From contig NZ_JABWGN010000003.1 of NCBI RefSeq assembly GCF_013363975.1, positions 558,001 through 622,000 on the forward strand: a stretch of 64,000 nt of DNA, written 5' to 3'. This DNA comes from Nonomuraea montanisoli. Its GTDB lineage: Bacteria > Actinomycetota > Actinomycetes > Streptosporangiales > Streptosporangiaceae. Positions within the stretch are counted from its first letter, which is position 1; each line of letters opens with the position of its first letter. Shown here one piece after another: positions 8,481-16,572 of the stretch. The notes below the pieces were generated by a model that saw nothing but the letters and a program-made list of their open reading frames with translations, did not search any database and had not been told where the DNA came from. Both the position numbers and the translations under genes were made by a program.

Positions 8481-9047
8481 TTAGCGGGGCCTGAGGCCGG
8501 CGAGGGCGATCTCGGCGAAGCGGCGCCAGTCACCGGCCTCGTTGCGGATGACCGACGCGAGACCGCAGACGATCATGTTGACGTCCGAGGTCGTGGCGTC
8601 CGCCCGGAACGCGCCCGCGGCCCTGCCCCGTTCGACCAGCTCGCCGGCGACGTCCCTCAGCGCCTCCCCCGTCCGCCCCTGCGGTTCGGTGGTGCCCACG
8701 ACGGCCTCGATGGCCTGCGACATGCCGCGGTCCGCGGCCAGCACCTCGCCGACGTGCTCCACGAAGAGGGCGAGCGCCCGGGCCGGGTCGGCCTCGCCGA
8801 GGCAGCGCGCCCGCGCGTGGTCCAGCAGCTCGCCCGACCGGCTCTCCGCGGCGGCCTCGATGAGCGCCTGGCGGGTCGGGAAGTGCCGGTAGAGGGTGCC
8901 GATGCCGACCTCGGCGACCCGCGCCACCTCCGCCATCTGCACGTCCTGGCCGTGCTCGGCGAACAGCGCCCGTGCCGCCTCCAGGACGCGGGCGCGGTTG
9001 CGCTCGGCGTCGGTGCGCGGCTTGCGGCGGGGCGGCGGTGTTGACAT
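8481..9047 (-). CDS. TetR-family transcriptional regulator
   Basis: A 188-residue TetR protein. The N-terminal HTH (RVLEAARALFAEHG, then MAEVARVAEVGIGTLYRHF) lies at about residues 20-62, followed by a ligand domain. The start is the ATG at 9047-9045, giving a standard TetR N-terminus. It is divergent from a cupin gene, with a perfect 18-bp palindrome between them, so autoregulation and control of the cupin are likely. Immediately downstream is the remnant of an MFS gene that it may once have controlled. Confidence 0.9.
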   Translation of the reverse strand: MSTPPPRRKPRTDAERNRARVLEAARALFAEHGQDVQMAEVARVAEVGIGTLYRHFPTRQALIEAAAESRSGELLDHARARCLGEADPARALALFVEHVGEVLAADRGMSQAIEAVVGTTEPQGRTGEALRDVAGELVERGRAAGAFRADATTSDVNMIVCGLASVIRNEAGDWRRFAEIALAGLRPR

Positions 9048-9076
9048 CGGGGCCCGTCCTCTGGCTAGAGTCTTTT

Positions 9077-9094
9077 CCGGAATCCGGATTCCGG
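9077..9094. promoter_or_regulatory. 18-bp perfect palindrome, probable TetR operator
   Basis: CCGGAATCCGGATTCCGG is its own reverse complement, and a further GATTCC half-repeat follows. It lies 30 bp above the TetR start and 62 bp above the cupin start. The position and symmetry fit a TetR-family operator controlling both genes. Confidence 0.65.
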
Positions 9095-9156
9095 ATTCCG
9101 ATTGTGTTCCCCATTGTTCCACATGCCGCGGCACCCGCGGCGCGAAGGGATCCCCC

Positions 9157-9618
9157 ATGTCGAAGGACCGTTTCATCCTGCTCCACCCCGGCGAGGCGCG
9201 GCCGGGCCGGATCCCCGTGCCTCCCGCGTTCGCCGTGAAGGCGCGCACCGAGGACACCGAGGGGCGGCTGTCGCTGCTGGAGACGACCCTGGCCCGGGAC
9301 ATCCCGCGGCACGTCCACCATGAGGCCGACGAGTGCGTCTACGTGCTCGACGGCGTGCTGGAGGTGGAGTTCGACGACCGGACCGAGCGGCTGGGCAAGG
9401 GCGGGTTCGTCCTGCTGCCGCACGGGGTGCCGCACGCCCTGCGCAAGGGGTCGTCGCCGCCGCCCCGCGTGATCCAGATCTCCTCGCCCGGCGGCTGGGA
9501 GTGCTACGTGGAGGACCTGGTCGAGGCCGGACCGGCGGTCACGACCGGCGGCGCCTTCGACCCGGTCGAGCTCAACCGCGTCGCCGCCCGGCACGGCATC
9601 ACCTACGAGACCCCCTGA
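9157..9618 (+). CDS. cupin-domain protein
   Basis: A 153-residue single cupin. Motif 1 is HVHHEADECVYVLDGVLEVE (histidines and glutamate for metal binding) and motif 2 is LPHGVPHAL. Such proteins are metal-binding beta-barrels with enzymatic or binding roles; the substrate cannot be told. The ATG is preceded by GAAGGGAT. It is divergent from the TetR gene across the palindrome and is probably its target. Confidence 0.85.
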   Translation: MSKDRFILLHPGEARPGRIPVPPAFAVKARTEDTEGRLSLLETTLARDIPRHVHHEADECVYVLDGVLEVEFDDRTERLGKGGFVLLPHGVPHALRKGSSPPPRVIQISSPGGWECYVEDLVEAGPAVTTGGAFDPVELNRVAARHGITYETP

Positions 9619-9630
9619 TCGCGGGGGCGG

Positions 9631-10656
9631 TCAGCGGACGACGGCGACGGTGCAGCGGGCGTGGTGGAGGACGCTGCGGCTGACCGAGCCGAGGAGCAGC
9701 GACCCGACCGGCCCCAGCCCCCTGGACCCGACGACGAGCAGCGCCGCCCGGGTGGAGGCGGCCACCAGGGCCGGCACGGGCGGGCAGCGGGTGACCTCGC
9801 AGGTGACCGTCACGTCCGGGTAGCGTTCGCGCCGGTCCGCGAGCCGCTCCTGCCCGCGCCACTCCGCCACGTCCACGGTCCGCACCCCCAGGGAGCCGCC
9901 GCCCGAGCCCGTCCCGGCGGGCGCCCCGCGTTCGGGCGGGCGTCGCGTGGTGGCGTGCTCCGGGTGGGCGTGGACGACCAGCAGCGGGCGGCCGTGCAGC
10001 CGGGCCTGCTCGAACGCGAACTCCAGCTCGGGACACCCCTCCCCCGCCTCGCCCGCCCACTCCTCACCGGCGCCCACCACGATCCGCCCGACCTGCCCGC
10101 CGCCCAGATCGCCGAACCCGATGCCGTACGGATCGTCGAACCCCGTCCCGTACGGATCGTCGAACCCCGTCCCGTACGGATCGTCGAACCCCGTCCCGTA
10201 CGGATCCTCGAACCTCCCAGCCGCGACGCCGGCCGCGCCGGAGGGCGGTCCCGGCGCCGGCCGAGGACGGGTCACCACCACGACGCCGGCCACATGCCCC
10301 GCGACCCGCAGCGGCACCGACCCCACCAGCATGCCCGGGATCACGCCCGCCCCGTGACTGCCCACCACCACCTCGGCGGCCCCGGCCGCGCGCTCGCGCA
10401 GCACCTCGTCCGGCCGCCCCTCGGCCAGCTCGGTGGTCACCACGGAGGCGCCCGCGTACCGGGCGGCGACCCGTGCCGCCTCGGCGAGCAGCCGCTCCCC
10501 CTCCTCGGCCCGGGAGAGGGCTCCCGCGAAGCCCGGAGTCACGACGTGCAGCAGGTGGAGGCGCAGCCCGCGCCGCGACGCGTCGTCGGCCGCCCACCGC
10601 ACGGCCGCGGCGGCCCCCGCCGACCCGTCCGTCCCGGCGACGATCACCCCGCTCAT
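9631..10656 (-). CDS. universal stress protein with two Usp domains and a repeat-bearing linker
   Basis: A 341-residue protein. The first Usp domain (about 1-135) starts SGVIVAGTDGSAGA and contains VVGSHGAGVIPGMLVGS, the ATP-binding G-x2-G-x9-G[ST] motif. The second (about 185-341) ends with LVVGSRGLGPVGSLLLGSVS and VLHHARCTVAVVR. The linker carries repeats of DPYGTGFD at about residues 148-178, unusual for this family. It is divergent from the GH65 gene. Tandem Usps are typical of dormancy regulons; only weak GGGAC/GTCCC half-sites appear upstream (10686-10699). Confidence 0.88.
   Translation of the reverse strand: MSGVIVAGTDGSAGAAAAVRWAADDASRRGLRLHLLHVVTPGFAGALSRAEEGERLLAEAARVAARYAGASVVTTELAEGRPDEVLRERAAGAAEVVVGSHGAGVIPGMLVGSVPLRVAGHVAGVVVVTRPRPAPGPPSGAAGVAAGRFEDPYGTGFDDPYGTGFDDPYGTGFDDPYGIGFGDLGGGQVGRIVVGAGEEWAGEAGEGCPELEFAFEQARLHGRPLLVVHAHPEHATTRRPPERGAPAGTGSGGGSLGVRTVDVAEWRGQERLADRRERYPDVTVTCEVTRCPPVPALVAASTRAALLVVGSRGLGPVGSLLLGSVSRSVLHHARCTVAVVR
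10127..10214 (-). repeat. 24-bp tandem repeat inside the Usp gene
   Basis: Three exact 24-bp units start at 10127, 10151 and 10175 (TACGGATCGTCGAACCCCGT...), followed by a partial fourth. In the minus-strand frame they give the DPYGTGFD octapeptide. Exact identity between units suggests recent expansion. Confidence 0.9.
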
Positions 10657-10773
10657 GACGCTCTCCCCGCTCTCCGCGAGCCCGCAGTCCCTGGTCCCCT
10701 ACCCCGCCGACCAGCGACGACGCACCATCCCTGCGGGAGAGGAGGGGCGAGAGGGTAGGAGACGCCTCAGGAC

Positions 10774-12930
10774 GTGTCATGGCGCGACGTCGACCGCGCG
10801 GGAGGCGACGTGGATCCCTGGGTGCTGGCCTACGACGGCTTCGACCCGGCCACCGAAGGGCTGCGGGAGGCGCTGACCACGCTGGGCAACGGGTACGTCG
10901 CCACCCGGGGCGCCGCGGCCGAGGCGGAGGCCGACGGCGTCCACTACCCGGGCACCTACCTCGCGGGCTGCTACGACCGGCTGGAGTCGCACGTCGCCGG
11001 CCGTACCGTCACGAACGAGGACGTCGTCAACATCCCCAACTGGCTGCCCCTGACGTTCCGCCCCGCCGGGGGCGAGTGGTTCGCGCCGGGCGGCGGCGTC
11101 CGGATCCTGGCCTGCCGGCGGTGGCTCGACCTGCGGCGCGGCGTCCTGACCCGGCTGGTGCGGGTGCGCGACGGCGACGGGCGCACGACCGTGGTGGAGG
11201 AGCGGCGGCTGGTGTCCATGGACGACCCGCACCTGGCCGCGCTGGCCGTCACCGTCACCCCCGAGGACTGGGACGGGCTCCTGGAGGTGCGCTCGGCGCT
11301 CGACGGGCGGGTGGTCAACGCGGGCGTCGCCCGCTACCGCGAGCTGAACGGCCGCCATCTGGTGCCGCTGGCCGCCCACTCCTCCGCGGACGGGGTCGTC
11401 GAGCTGCTGGCCCGTACCGCGACGTCGCGCGTGGAGATCGCGCTCGCGGCCCGTACGACGGCGCCCGGCCACCCGGGCGCGCGCCGCGCCGCGGTCACCC
11501 GGCGGGCGTGGGTGGCCGACGTGCTGACCCTCCACGCGCACGCGGGCGAGGCCGTACGGGTGGAGAAGGTGGTGGCCGTCCACACCTCCCGTGACCGCGC
11601 CATCGGCGCCCCCGCCGAGGCGGCCCGCGCGGCGGCGCTGCGGGCGCCCGGCTTCGAGGAGCTGCTGGAGCGGCACGCCGGCGCGTGGGAGCGGCTCTGG
11701 GCGCGGGCCCGGGTCGAGGGCGGGGACGCCGAGGTGCGGCAGATCCTCGACCTGTACGCCTTCCACCTGCTGCAGACGGCCTCGCCGCACATCACCGACC
11801 TGGACGTGGGCCTGCCCGCCCGGGGCCTGCACGGCGAGGCGTACCGGGGGCACGTGTTCTGGGACGAGCTGTTCGTCTTCCCGTACCTGGCGCCGCGTTT
11901 CCCCGGCGTCGCCGAGGCGCTGCTGAGGTACCGGTGGCGGCGCCTGCCCGCGGCGCGCCGGGCCGCCGCGCGGGAGGGGCGCGCCGGGGCGATGTTCCCG
12001 TGGCAGAGCGGCGGCGACGGCCGCGAGGAGACGCCGGAGCTGCACTACAACCCCCGCTCGGGTCGCTGGCTGCCCGACAACTCCCACCTGCAGCGCCACG
12101 TCGGCCTGGCCGTCGCCGTCAACGTGTGGCGGCACCACCGGGCGACGCGGGACGCCGCGTTCCTCGCGGGGTTCGGGGGCGAGCTGATGGCGGAGGTGGC
12201 GCGCTTCTTCGCCTCGCTGGCCGTACGGGAGGGCGACCGGTACGCGATCCGCGGCGTGATGGGCCCGGACGAGTACCACGACGGCTACCCGGACCGCGCC
12301 GAGCCGGGCATCGACAACAACGCCTACACCAACGTGATGACGGCCTGGCTGATGCGCCGGGTGCTGGAGACCCCCGCCGTCGCGGACGCGGGCGGCCTCA
12401 CCGCCGCCGACCTGGACCGCTTCGCCGAGCTGGCGCACGGGATGCGGGTGGACTTCCACGACGGCGTCATCAGCCAGTTCGAGGGGTACGGCGAGCTGCT
12501 GGAGCTGGACTGGGACCGCTACCGGCGCGGGTACGGCGACATCCGGCGGCTGGACCGCATCCTGGAGGCCGAGGGCGACACCCCGAACCGCTACAAGGCG
12601 TCCAAGCAGGCCGACGTGCTCATGCTGTTCCACGTGCTGGGCGAGGAGGAGCTGTCCCGGCTGCTCGCCGGCCTCGGGTACGCCTGGGACGCCGCCGCCG
12701 CGGCGCGGACCGTGGACTACTACCTGGCCCGCACCTGCCACGGCTCGACGCTGAGCGCGGTGGTGCACGCCGGGGTGCTGGCCCGGGTCCGGCCGGGCGC
12801 CTCCGAGCCGTTCCTGGTGGAGGCGCTGAACAGCGACGTGCGGGACGTCCAGGGCGGGACGACGGCGGAGGGCGTCCACCTGGGCGCGATGGCGGGGGTG
12901 CTCAGCCTGTTCGGCCGCTCCGCGGGGTGA
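10774..12930 (+). CDS. glycoside hydrolase family 65 protein (disaccharide phosphorylase type)
   Basis: A 718-residue GH65 protein. The N-terminal beta-sandwich begins LAYDGFDPATEGLREALTTL. The (alpha/alpha)6 catalytic barrel holds MGPDEYHDGY, whose Glu is the general acid in maltose/trehalose phosphorylases. YKASKQADVL and CHGSTLSAVVHA are the phosphate-binding elements, so phosphorolysis of an alpha-glucoside such as trehalose or maltose is expected. The start is uncertain: GTG 10774 gives the longest form, but GTG 10810 has the better GGGAGG site 4 nt upstream. It lies in the dormancy-type island, where glycan reserve mobilisation would fit. Confidence 0.88.
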   Translation: MSWRDVDRAGGDVDPWVLAYDGFDPATEGLREALTTLGNGYVATRGAAAEAEADGVHYPGTYLAGCYDRLESHVAGRTVTNEDVVNIPNWLPLTFRPAGGEWFAPGGGVRILACRRWLDLRRGVLTRLVRVRDGDGRTTVVEERRLVSMDDPHLAALAVTVTPEDWDGLLEVRSALDGRVVNAGVARYRELNGRHLVPLAAHSSADGVVELLARTATSRVEIALAARTTAPGHPGARRAAVTRRAWVADVLTLHAHAGEAVRVEKVVAVHTSRDRAIGAPAEAARAAALRAPGFEELLERHAGAWERLWARARVEGGDAEVRQILDLYAFHLLQTASPHITDLDVGLPARGLHGEAYRGHVFWDELFVFPYLAPRFPGVAEALLRYRWRRLPAARRAAAREGRAGAMFPWQSGGDGREETPELHYNPRSGRWLPDNSHLQRHVGLAVAVNVWRHHRATRDAAFLAGFGGELMAEVARFFASLAVREGDRYAIRGVMGPDEYHDGYPDRAEPGIDNNAYTNVMTAWLMRRVLETPAVADAGGLTAADLDRFAELAHGMRVDFHDGVISQFEGYGELLELDWDRYRRGYGDIRRLDRILEAEGDTPNRYKASKQADVLMLFHVLGEEELSRLLAGLGYAWDAAAAARTVDYYLARTCHGSTLSAVVHAGVLARVRPGASEPFLVEALNSDVRDVQGGTTAEGVHLGAMAGVLSLFGRSAG

Positions 12931-12939
12931 ACGCGGGAA

Positions 12940-12965
12940 CGCCCGCCCCGTGGTCGGGGCGGGCG
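12940..12965. terminator. bidirectional hairpin terminator
   Basis: CGCCCGCCCCG (12940-12950) pairs with CGGGGCGGGCG (12955-12965) around a TGGT loop, between the convergent GH65 and DoxX genes. Just downstream, GCGCGGCATCTAC occurs twice, the second copy covering the DoxX stop. Confidence 0.75.
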
Positions 12966-12989
12966 CGGCATCTACGTGAGGCGCGGCAT

Positions 12990-13517
12990 CTACTTGAGGA
13001 TCGGGTGACGCCGGACGATCGGCAGGTTGCCCAGGCCGAGGGTGGCGCCGGCGCCCGACAGGGCCAGACCGGCCAGGACGATGGTGTAGACGATGTGGTC
13101 GTCCATGAAGGGGTTGGTGGTCAGGGGCAGCTCCGCGGCCCACATGAGCACCAGCATCAGGCCGCCGCTGACGGCCGCGATCCGGGTGCCCACCCCGAGG
13201 GTGAGGGCCAGGCCGACGCCGAGCAGGCCGGCCATGAACAACCAGTCCACCCAGACCTGTCCGGCCAGCGCCGAGAAGACCCCGCCGAGCGCGTTCTCGC
13301 CGGTGCCCTTGAGGAACCCGGTCGTCGGGCTGCCGCCCGCGATCCAGGCCTTCGCGGCGGGGGTGGCGAAACCCCAGCCGAACGTCTTGTCGAGGAACGC
13401 CCACAGGAACACCCAGCCGAGGGAGATCCGGGCGATCGCCCAGACGTAGTCGACGGGACGGTGCGCCGTCTCGGCCGTGTGAGCGCGGGGGGCGGTGCTG
13501 GGGAGCGTGGTGGCCAT
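12990..13517 (-). CDS. DoxX/TQO-DoxD-type membrane protein
   Basis: A 175-residue protein with a hydrophilic N-terminus (residues 1-24) and about four hydrophobic segments (around 25-45, 88-106, 111-128, 140-160). ISLGWVFLWAFLDKTFG matches the DoxX-type first helix. Family members are quinone-linked redox subunits (thiosulfate:quinone oxidoreductase DoxD) or membrane oxidoreductase subunits; which applies here is not known. The two DosR-like boxes at 13602-13654 lie upstream, suggesting induction under low oxygen. Confidence 0.8.
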   Translation of the reverse strand: MATTLPSTAPRAHTAETAHRPVDYVWAIARISLGWVFLWAFLDKTFGWGFATPAAKAWIAGGSPTTGFLKGTGENALGGVFSALAGQVWVDWLFMAGLLGVGLALTLGVGTRIAAVSGGLMLVLMWAAELPLTTNPFMDDHIVYTIVLAGLALSGAGATLGLGNLPIVRRHPILK

Positions 13518-13601
13518 GACGGCCCCCTTTCATTGCCGGTTCAGGATGTTCTCTTGTACGTCTCCAGAACATCGGACCGGGCGCTTCCCGGGCAGAGCCG
13601 T

Positions 13602-13624
13602 AAGGTCCCGTACGCCGGGACCTT
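13602..13624 (-). promoter_or_regulatory. paired DosR-like half-sites (everted)
   Basis: AAGGTCCCG (13602-13610) and CGGGACCTT (13616-13624) form a perfect 9-bp inverted repeat with a 5-nt spacer. Each arm is a GGGACCTT half-site of the kind seen in full in the neighbouring boxes. It lies 85 bp upstream of the DoxX start. Confidence 0.45.
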
Positions 13625-13640
13625 CCAGCCCCTCCCCGCC

Positions 13641-13654
13641 GGGACTTTGGTCTG
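13641..13654 (-). promoter_or_regulatory. DosR-like box upstream of DoxX
   Basis: GGGACTTTGGTCTG matches the mycobacterial DosR core GGGACTWWAGTCCC except at the fourth-last core position and the final two. It lies about 124 bp upstream of the DoxX start. Individually weak; supported by the series of similar boxes in this island. Confidence 0.4.
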
Positions 13655-13838
13655 ACACCGTGCACCCTCGCGCGGGAGGACCACGACACCGGCGCGCCCG
13701 TCCGCTCTGCCGGCCGGTGTCGGAGTCGTCCGGAAGAAGGGGGGTCTTCGCAGCTCAGGAGGGTAATCAAGCCTCAGGCGGAGGTGACGGCCCATCGCCC
13801 CGCCGCGTGCGCGCTGAAGATCAGGGGCCGGGGTCGCC

Positions 13839-13852
13839 GGGACCTTGGTCCC
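13839..13852 (+). promoter_or_regulatory. DosR-like box upstream of the CBS-domain gene
   Basis: GGGACCTTGGTCCC has perfect GGGAC/GTCCC arms around a CTTG centre, close to the DosR/DevR (OsdR) consensus. It ends 61 bp before the ATG at 13914, a sensible activator position for a class II promoter. Confidence 0.6.
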
Positions 13853-13913
13853 TTCGGGCGCGACGCGGGCCGGGTTGTGACGGGTGCGCCGCCGGCGAGA
13901 AGGGTGGGGAGCC

Positions 13914-14564
13914 ATGCTGGTCCGGGAGGTCATGTCGGGCCCGGTCGTGACGGTCGGCCGCACCACGTCGATCCGCCAGGCCGTCCGCGTGCTGTACGAG
14001 CACGACATCACCGCCGCCCCCGTCCTGGACGACGCCGGGCGGCTGGTGGGCGTGGTGTCCGAGCTGGATCTGCTGCGCGGCGAGTTCCAGCCGGACCCGC
14101 GCGCCAGCGCCCGCCCCGTGCCCGGCGGGCAGGGCCCGCCGCCGGCGCTCGTGTGGCAGGTCATGACCCACGCGGTGGTCACGGTCAGCGAGACGGCCGA
14201 CGTGACCGCCGCCATCGACCTCATGGTCGGCAAGCAGGTCAAGAGCCTGCCCGTGCTGGCCGGCCACCGCGTGGTCGGCATGGTCAGCCGCCGCGACCTG
14301 ATGCGCATGCTGGCCCGTCCCGACGAGGAGCTGCGGGCGGAGGTGGCGGCCGCGTTGCGCGAGCACTACCCGCACGGCCCGTTCTGGGAGGTGGCCGTGC
14401 GCGACGGCGTCGCCGAGCTGCGCCCGGCCCCCGAACCGCCCCTCTCCCCCGGAACGTCCGGAGCCATCCGGGCCTCCGGGCCCGGCGACGTGCTCGCCGA
14501 GCACGTCGCCGACGTGCTGGCCCGTACCGTGCCCGGCGTCGTCCGGGTCAGGCATCTGAGGTGA
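13914..14564 (+). CDS. two-CBS-domain protein with a BON-like C-terminus
   Basis: A 216-residue protein with CBS repeats at about 1-60 (VREVMSGPVVTVGRTTSIRQ, VSELDLL) and 80-140 (VMTHAVVTVSETADVTAAID, VSRRDLMRML). The C-terminal 75 residues resemble a BON domain (WEVAVRDGVAEL; LAEHVADVLARTVPGVVRV), though weaker than in the 14.7-kb paralogue. CBS pairs bind adenylates, so the protein may sense cellular energy charge. The ATG follows GGGGAG, and a DosR-like box lies 61 bp upstream. Mycobacterial hypoxia regulons contain a similar CBS protein (Hrp1). Confidence 0.88.
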   Translation: MLVREVMSGPVVTVGRTTSIRQAVRVLYEHDITAAPVLDDAGRLVGVVSELDLLRGEFQPDPRASARPVPGGQGPPPALVWQVMTHAVVTVSETADVTAAIDLMVGKQVKSLPVLAGHRVVGMVSRRDLMRMLARPDEELRAEVAAALREHYPHGPFWEVAVRDGVAELRPAPEPPLSPGTSGAIRASGPGDVLAEHVADVLARTVPGVVRVRHLR

Positions 14565-14609
14565 TCGAGACGAGGCGCCCCGGAAGTCGCGGGCGCGGCG
14601 GGAAGGAGC

Positions 14610-14658
14610 CCGGCGGCGAGACCCTTGGGAGTGGGCCTCGTGGTGGTCTCGCCGCCGG
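14610..14658. terminator. hairpin between convergent CBS genes
   Basis: CCGGCGGCGAGACC (14610-14623) and GGTCTCGCCGCCGG (14645-14658) make a perfect 14-bp stem with a 21-nt loop, in the 169-bp space between two converging genes. Confidence 0.6.
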
Positions 14659-14733
14659 CGAGGTGGCCGAGTGCCCTGCGGGCGGGCCGGTTCACGGCCG
14701 CGGCGCCGCCTGGCATCGGAGCGCGGGAGAGTC

Positions 14734-15402
14734 CTACAGCAGCGGCGGCACGATGAGCCGGTCCTCCGGGGCGACGTCCAGCTTCGAGACGACGTCCACG
14801 ACGCCGTCCACCGCGCGCAGCGCCTCGGCCGTCGCGGCGGCCTGCGACACGGAGCCCGCGCGGCCCCGGATCGTCACCACGCCCCGGTCCACCTCGACGG
14901 AGAGGTCCCCGCCGGTGTCCGCGGGGTCCGGCAGCGCGGCCAGCACGTCGGCCTCCAGTTCGGCCGCCGGCCGGGTGAAGACCCGCAGCACGTCCCGCTG
15001 GTGAAGCGTGCCGATCACGCGGCCGGTCACCGGGTCGATGACGGGGAGCTGCTTGATCCGCCTGTCGCGCATCGACCGGGCCGCGTCGCGCACCGGCGTC
15101 CCGGGGGTGACCGTGACGGCGGGCGCGGTCATGAGCTGCGCCGCCGTCACCCCGGCCGCCTTCTCGTGCTCCCGCCGCCGGCGGCGGGCCCCGAACAGGG
15201 GAATGCCGCTCCGTCCGTCGCCGGCCTCCTTGAGCAGCAGGTCGTCCTCCGACACGATGCCCACCGGCCGCCGGTCGGCGTCGATCACGGTGACCGCGCC
15301 CACGGCGCCGAGTCTCATGGCGGTGAGGATGTCGGAGAACGGCGCGTCCTCCCGGACGGCGATGGCCATACGGCCCATGACGTCCTTCACGGTGATGGAC
15401 AT
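14734..15402 (-). CDS. CBS-BON protein
   Basis: A 222-residue protein with two CBS domains (SITVKDVMGRMAIAV and VSEDDLLL; LMTAPAVTVTPGTPVRDAA and LHQRDVLRVF). A clear BON domain follows (DLSVEVDRGVVTIRGRAGSV, then AEALRAVDGVVDVVSKLDV). BON domains are thought to bind lipid or other surfaces; CBS pairs bind nucleotides. The ATG at 15402 is preferred over the GTG three codons upstream because GAGGTGG sits 5 nt before it. A partial DosR-like box lies about 78 bp upstream. It is paralogous to the CBS protein at 13.9 kb. Confidence 0.88.
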   Translation of the reverse strand: MSITVKDVMGRMAIAVREDAPFSDILTAMRLGAVGAVTVIDADRRPVGIVSEDDLLLKEAGDGRSGIPLFGARRRRREHEKAAGVTAAQLMTAPAVTVTPGTPVRDAARSMRDRRIKQLPVIDPVTGRVIGTLHQRDVLRVFTRPAAELEADVLAALPDPADTGGDLSVEVDRGVVTIRGRAGSVSQAAATAEALRAVDGVVDVVSKLDVAPEDRLIVPPLL

Positions 15403-15479
15403 GGATGCCACCTCGCTTTCGCGTCTGACGATGCTTCGCGGGGCCGCTCCTGCGTCACCGGCCGACGTCCCGCCTCTTT

Positions 15480-15493
15480 GTGCCTTTGGTCCT
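15480..15493 (-). promoter_or_regulatory. degenerate DosR-like box upstream of the CBS-BON gene
   Basis: On the minus strand this reads AGGACCAAAGGCAC, matching 11 of 14 positions of an idealised GGGACCAAAGTCCC. It lies 78 bp above the CBS-BON start. Support comes mostly from its neighbours' better boxes. Confidence 0.35.
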
Positions 15494-15516
15494 GGTTCCG
15501 AGCGGACCTGGGACCT

Positions 15517-16359
15517 TCAGCGGGCGCGCACGACCGCCACGGGACACTGCGCGTGGTGCAGGACGCCGCGGCGCACCGAGCCGACGAACACCGACGCCAG
15601 CGCGCCGTGCCCGTGGGAGCCGATCACCAGGAGGTCGCTCTCGGCCGACGCCCGGCGCAGGGCGTCCACCGGGTGCGCCGCACGGACCTCTTCGGTGACG
15701 CTGACCTGCGGGTATTCCTTCTTGTACCGTTCGAGGTGCTCGTCGATGACCTCGCACGCGGCCTGGCGGATGGCGTCCATGTCGTGGGGGCCGGGCGCGA
15801 ACGCGTACACGGGCATGTTCCAGGCGTAGACGGCGCGGATCGCGCTGCCGCGCAGCCTGGCCTGCTCGAAGGCGTACGGCAGGGCGGGCTCGCACGCGGG
15901 CGAGTCGTCCACGCCGACCGTGATGAGGTCGTGCCGCCGACCCGTCTCGCCGCGCACCACGACGACGGGGCAGGGGGCCTGGCCCGCGACGTGGCCGCTG
16001 ACCGAGCCGAGCAGCGCGCCGGCGAACCCGCCGAGCCCGCGGCTGCCGACGACGATCTCCGTGGCGTCCCGCCCCTCGTCCTGGAGGACCTGCGCGGGCG
16101 TGCCTTCGAGCAGCCGCGTGGTCGCCTCGACGGACGGCTGGCGCTCGTGCGCCACGGCGAGCGCCTCGGCCAGGGCCTTCTCGCCGCCGCGGATGAGCGC
16201 GTCGGGCCACTCGGCGGTGGGGAACTTCGCGATCTGGTACGGCGAGCGGTCCACGGCGTGCACGATGCGCAGCGGCTGGTGCATCCGCAGGGCGTCGTCC
16301 GCCGCCCACTCGACGGCGGCGCGCGCGGGCGCGGAGCCGTCGACACCTACGATGATCAT
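15517..16359 (-). CDS. tandem-domain universal stress protein
   Basis: A 280-residue protein with two Usp domains. The first opens MIIVGVDGSAPARAAVEWAA with the ATP motif VVGSRGLGGFAGALLGSVS. The second opens LITVGVDDSPACEPAL with VIGSHGHGALASVFVGSV, ending HHAQCPVAVVRAR. Length and layout match tandem mycobacterial DosR-regulon Usps such as Rv1996 and Rv2005c. The ATG is chosen for its GGGAGG site. A near-perfect DosR-like box is 54 bp upstream. Divergent from the DUF1876 gene. Confidence 0.92.
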   Translation of the reverse strand: MIIVGVDGSAPARAAVEWAADDALRMHQPLRIVHAVDRSPYQIAKFPTAEWPDALIRGGEKALAEALAVAHERQPSVEATTRLLEGTPAQVLQDEGRDATEIVVGSRGLGGFAGALLGSVSGHVAGQAPCPVVVVRGETGRRHDLITVGVDDSPACEPALPYAFEQARLRGSAIRAVYAWNMPVYAFAPGPHDMDAIRQAACEVIDEHLERYKKEYPQVSVTEEVRAAHPVDALRRASAESDLLVIGSHGHGALASVFVGSVRRGVLHHAQCPVAVVRAR

Positions 16360-16412
16360 GATCTGCCTCCCTGTCCATCCCCATCGCATCGCGGGCACGT
16401 GGCCGGGCGGCA

Positions 16413-16426
16413 GGGCCCTTGGTCCC
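16413..16426 (-). promoter_or_regulatory. DosR-like box upstream of the Usp gene
   Basis: GGGCCCTTGGTCCC differs at one position from the GGGACCTTGGTCCC box found above the CBS gene. It lies 54 bp from the Usp start and about 146 bp from the divergent DUF1876 start, so it could serve both. Confidence 0.55.
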
Positions 16427-16572
16427 GACCGCCCGGGCCGAACGGCATCCCGAGGGGCGATCGCGCGGCCGTACCCGGGCATCGGCGTCTTGACCAGGGG
16501 TGATTCGACGGGCCCCCGCCGGGCACGCCTCGCAGGGAGGGGGAACGCCCGGCGAGAGGCGAGGAGGCGGCG

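Larger units (their letters stand above)
13518..13913. other. gene-free control region between DoxX and CBS genes
   Basis: This 396-bp stretch separates divergent genes. It contains three DosR-like elements (13602-13624, 13641-13654, 13839-13852) and no plausible coding sequence. It is best read as the two promoters of a divergent, co-regulated pair. Confidence 0.6.

Noticed and set aside
10686-10699. GTCCCTGGTCCC half-sites between the Usp and GH65 genes as a DosR box
   Set aside because: Both half-sites point the same way and match only about 9-10 of 14 positions; kept as a weak note only.
11685-13655. Long plus-strand frame over the GH65 3' half and DoxX
   Set aside because: It is out of frame with a clear GH65 gene and antisense to DoxX; no recognisable protein.
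14621-14650. GAGACCCTTGG...GGTCTC as another DosR-like box
   Set aside because: It lies between two stop codons of convergent genes and is part of a 14-bp terminator stem, not a promoter.
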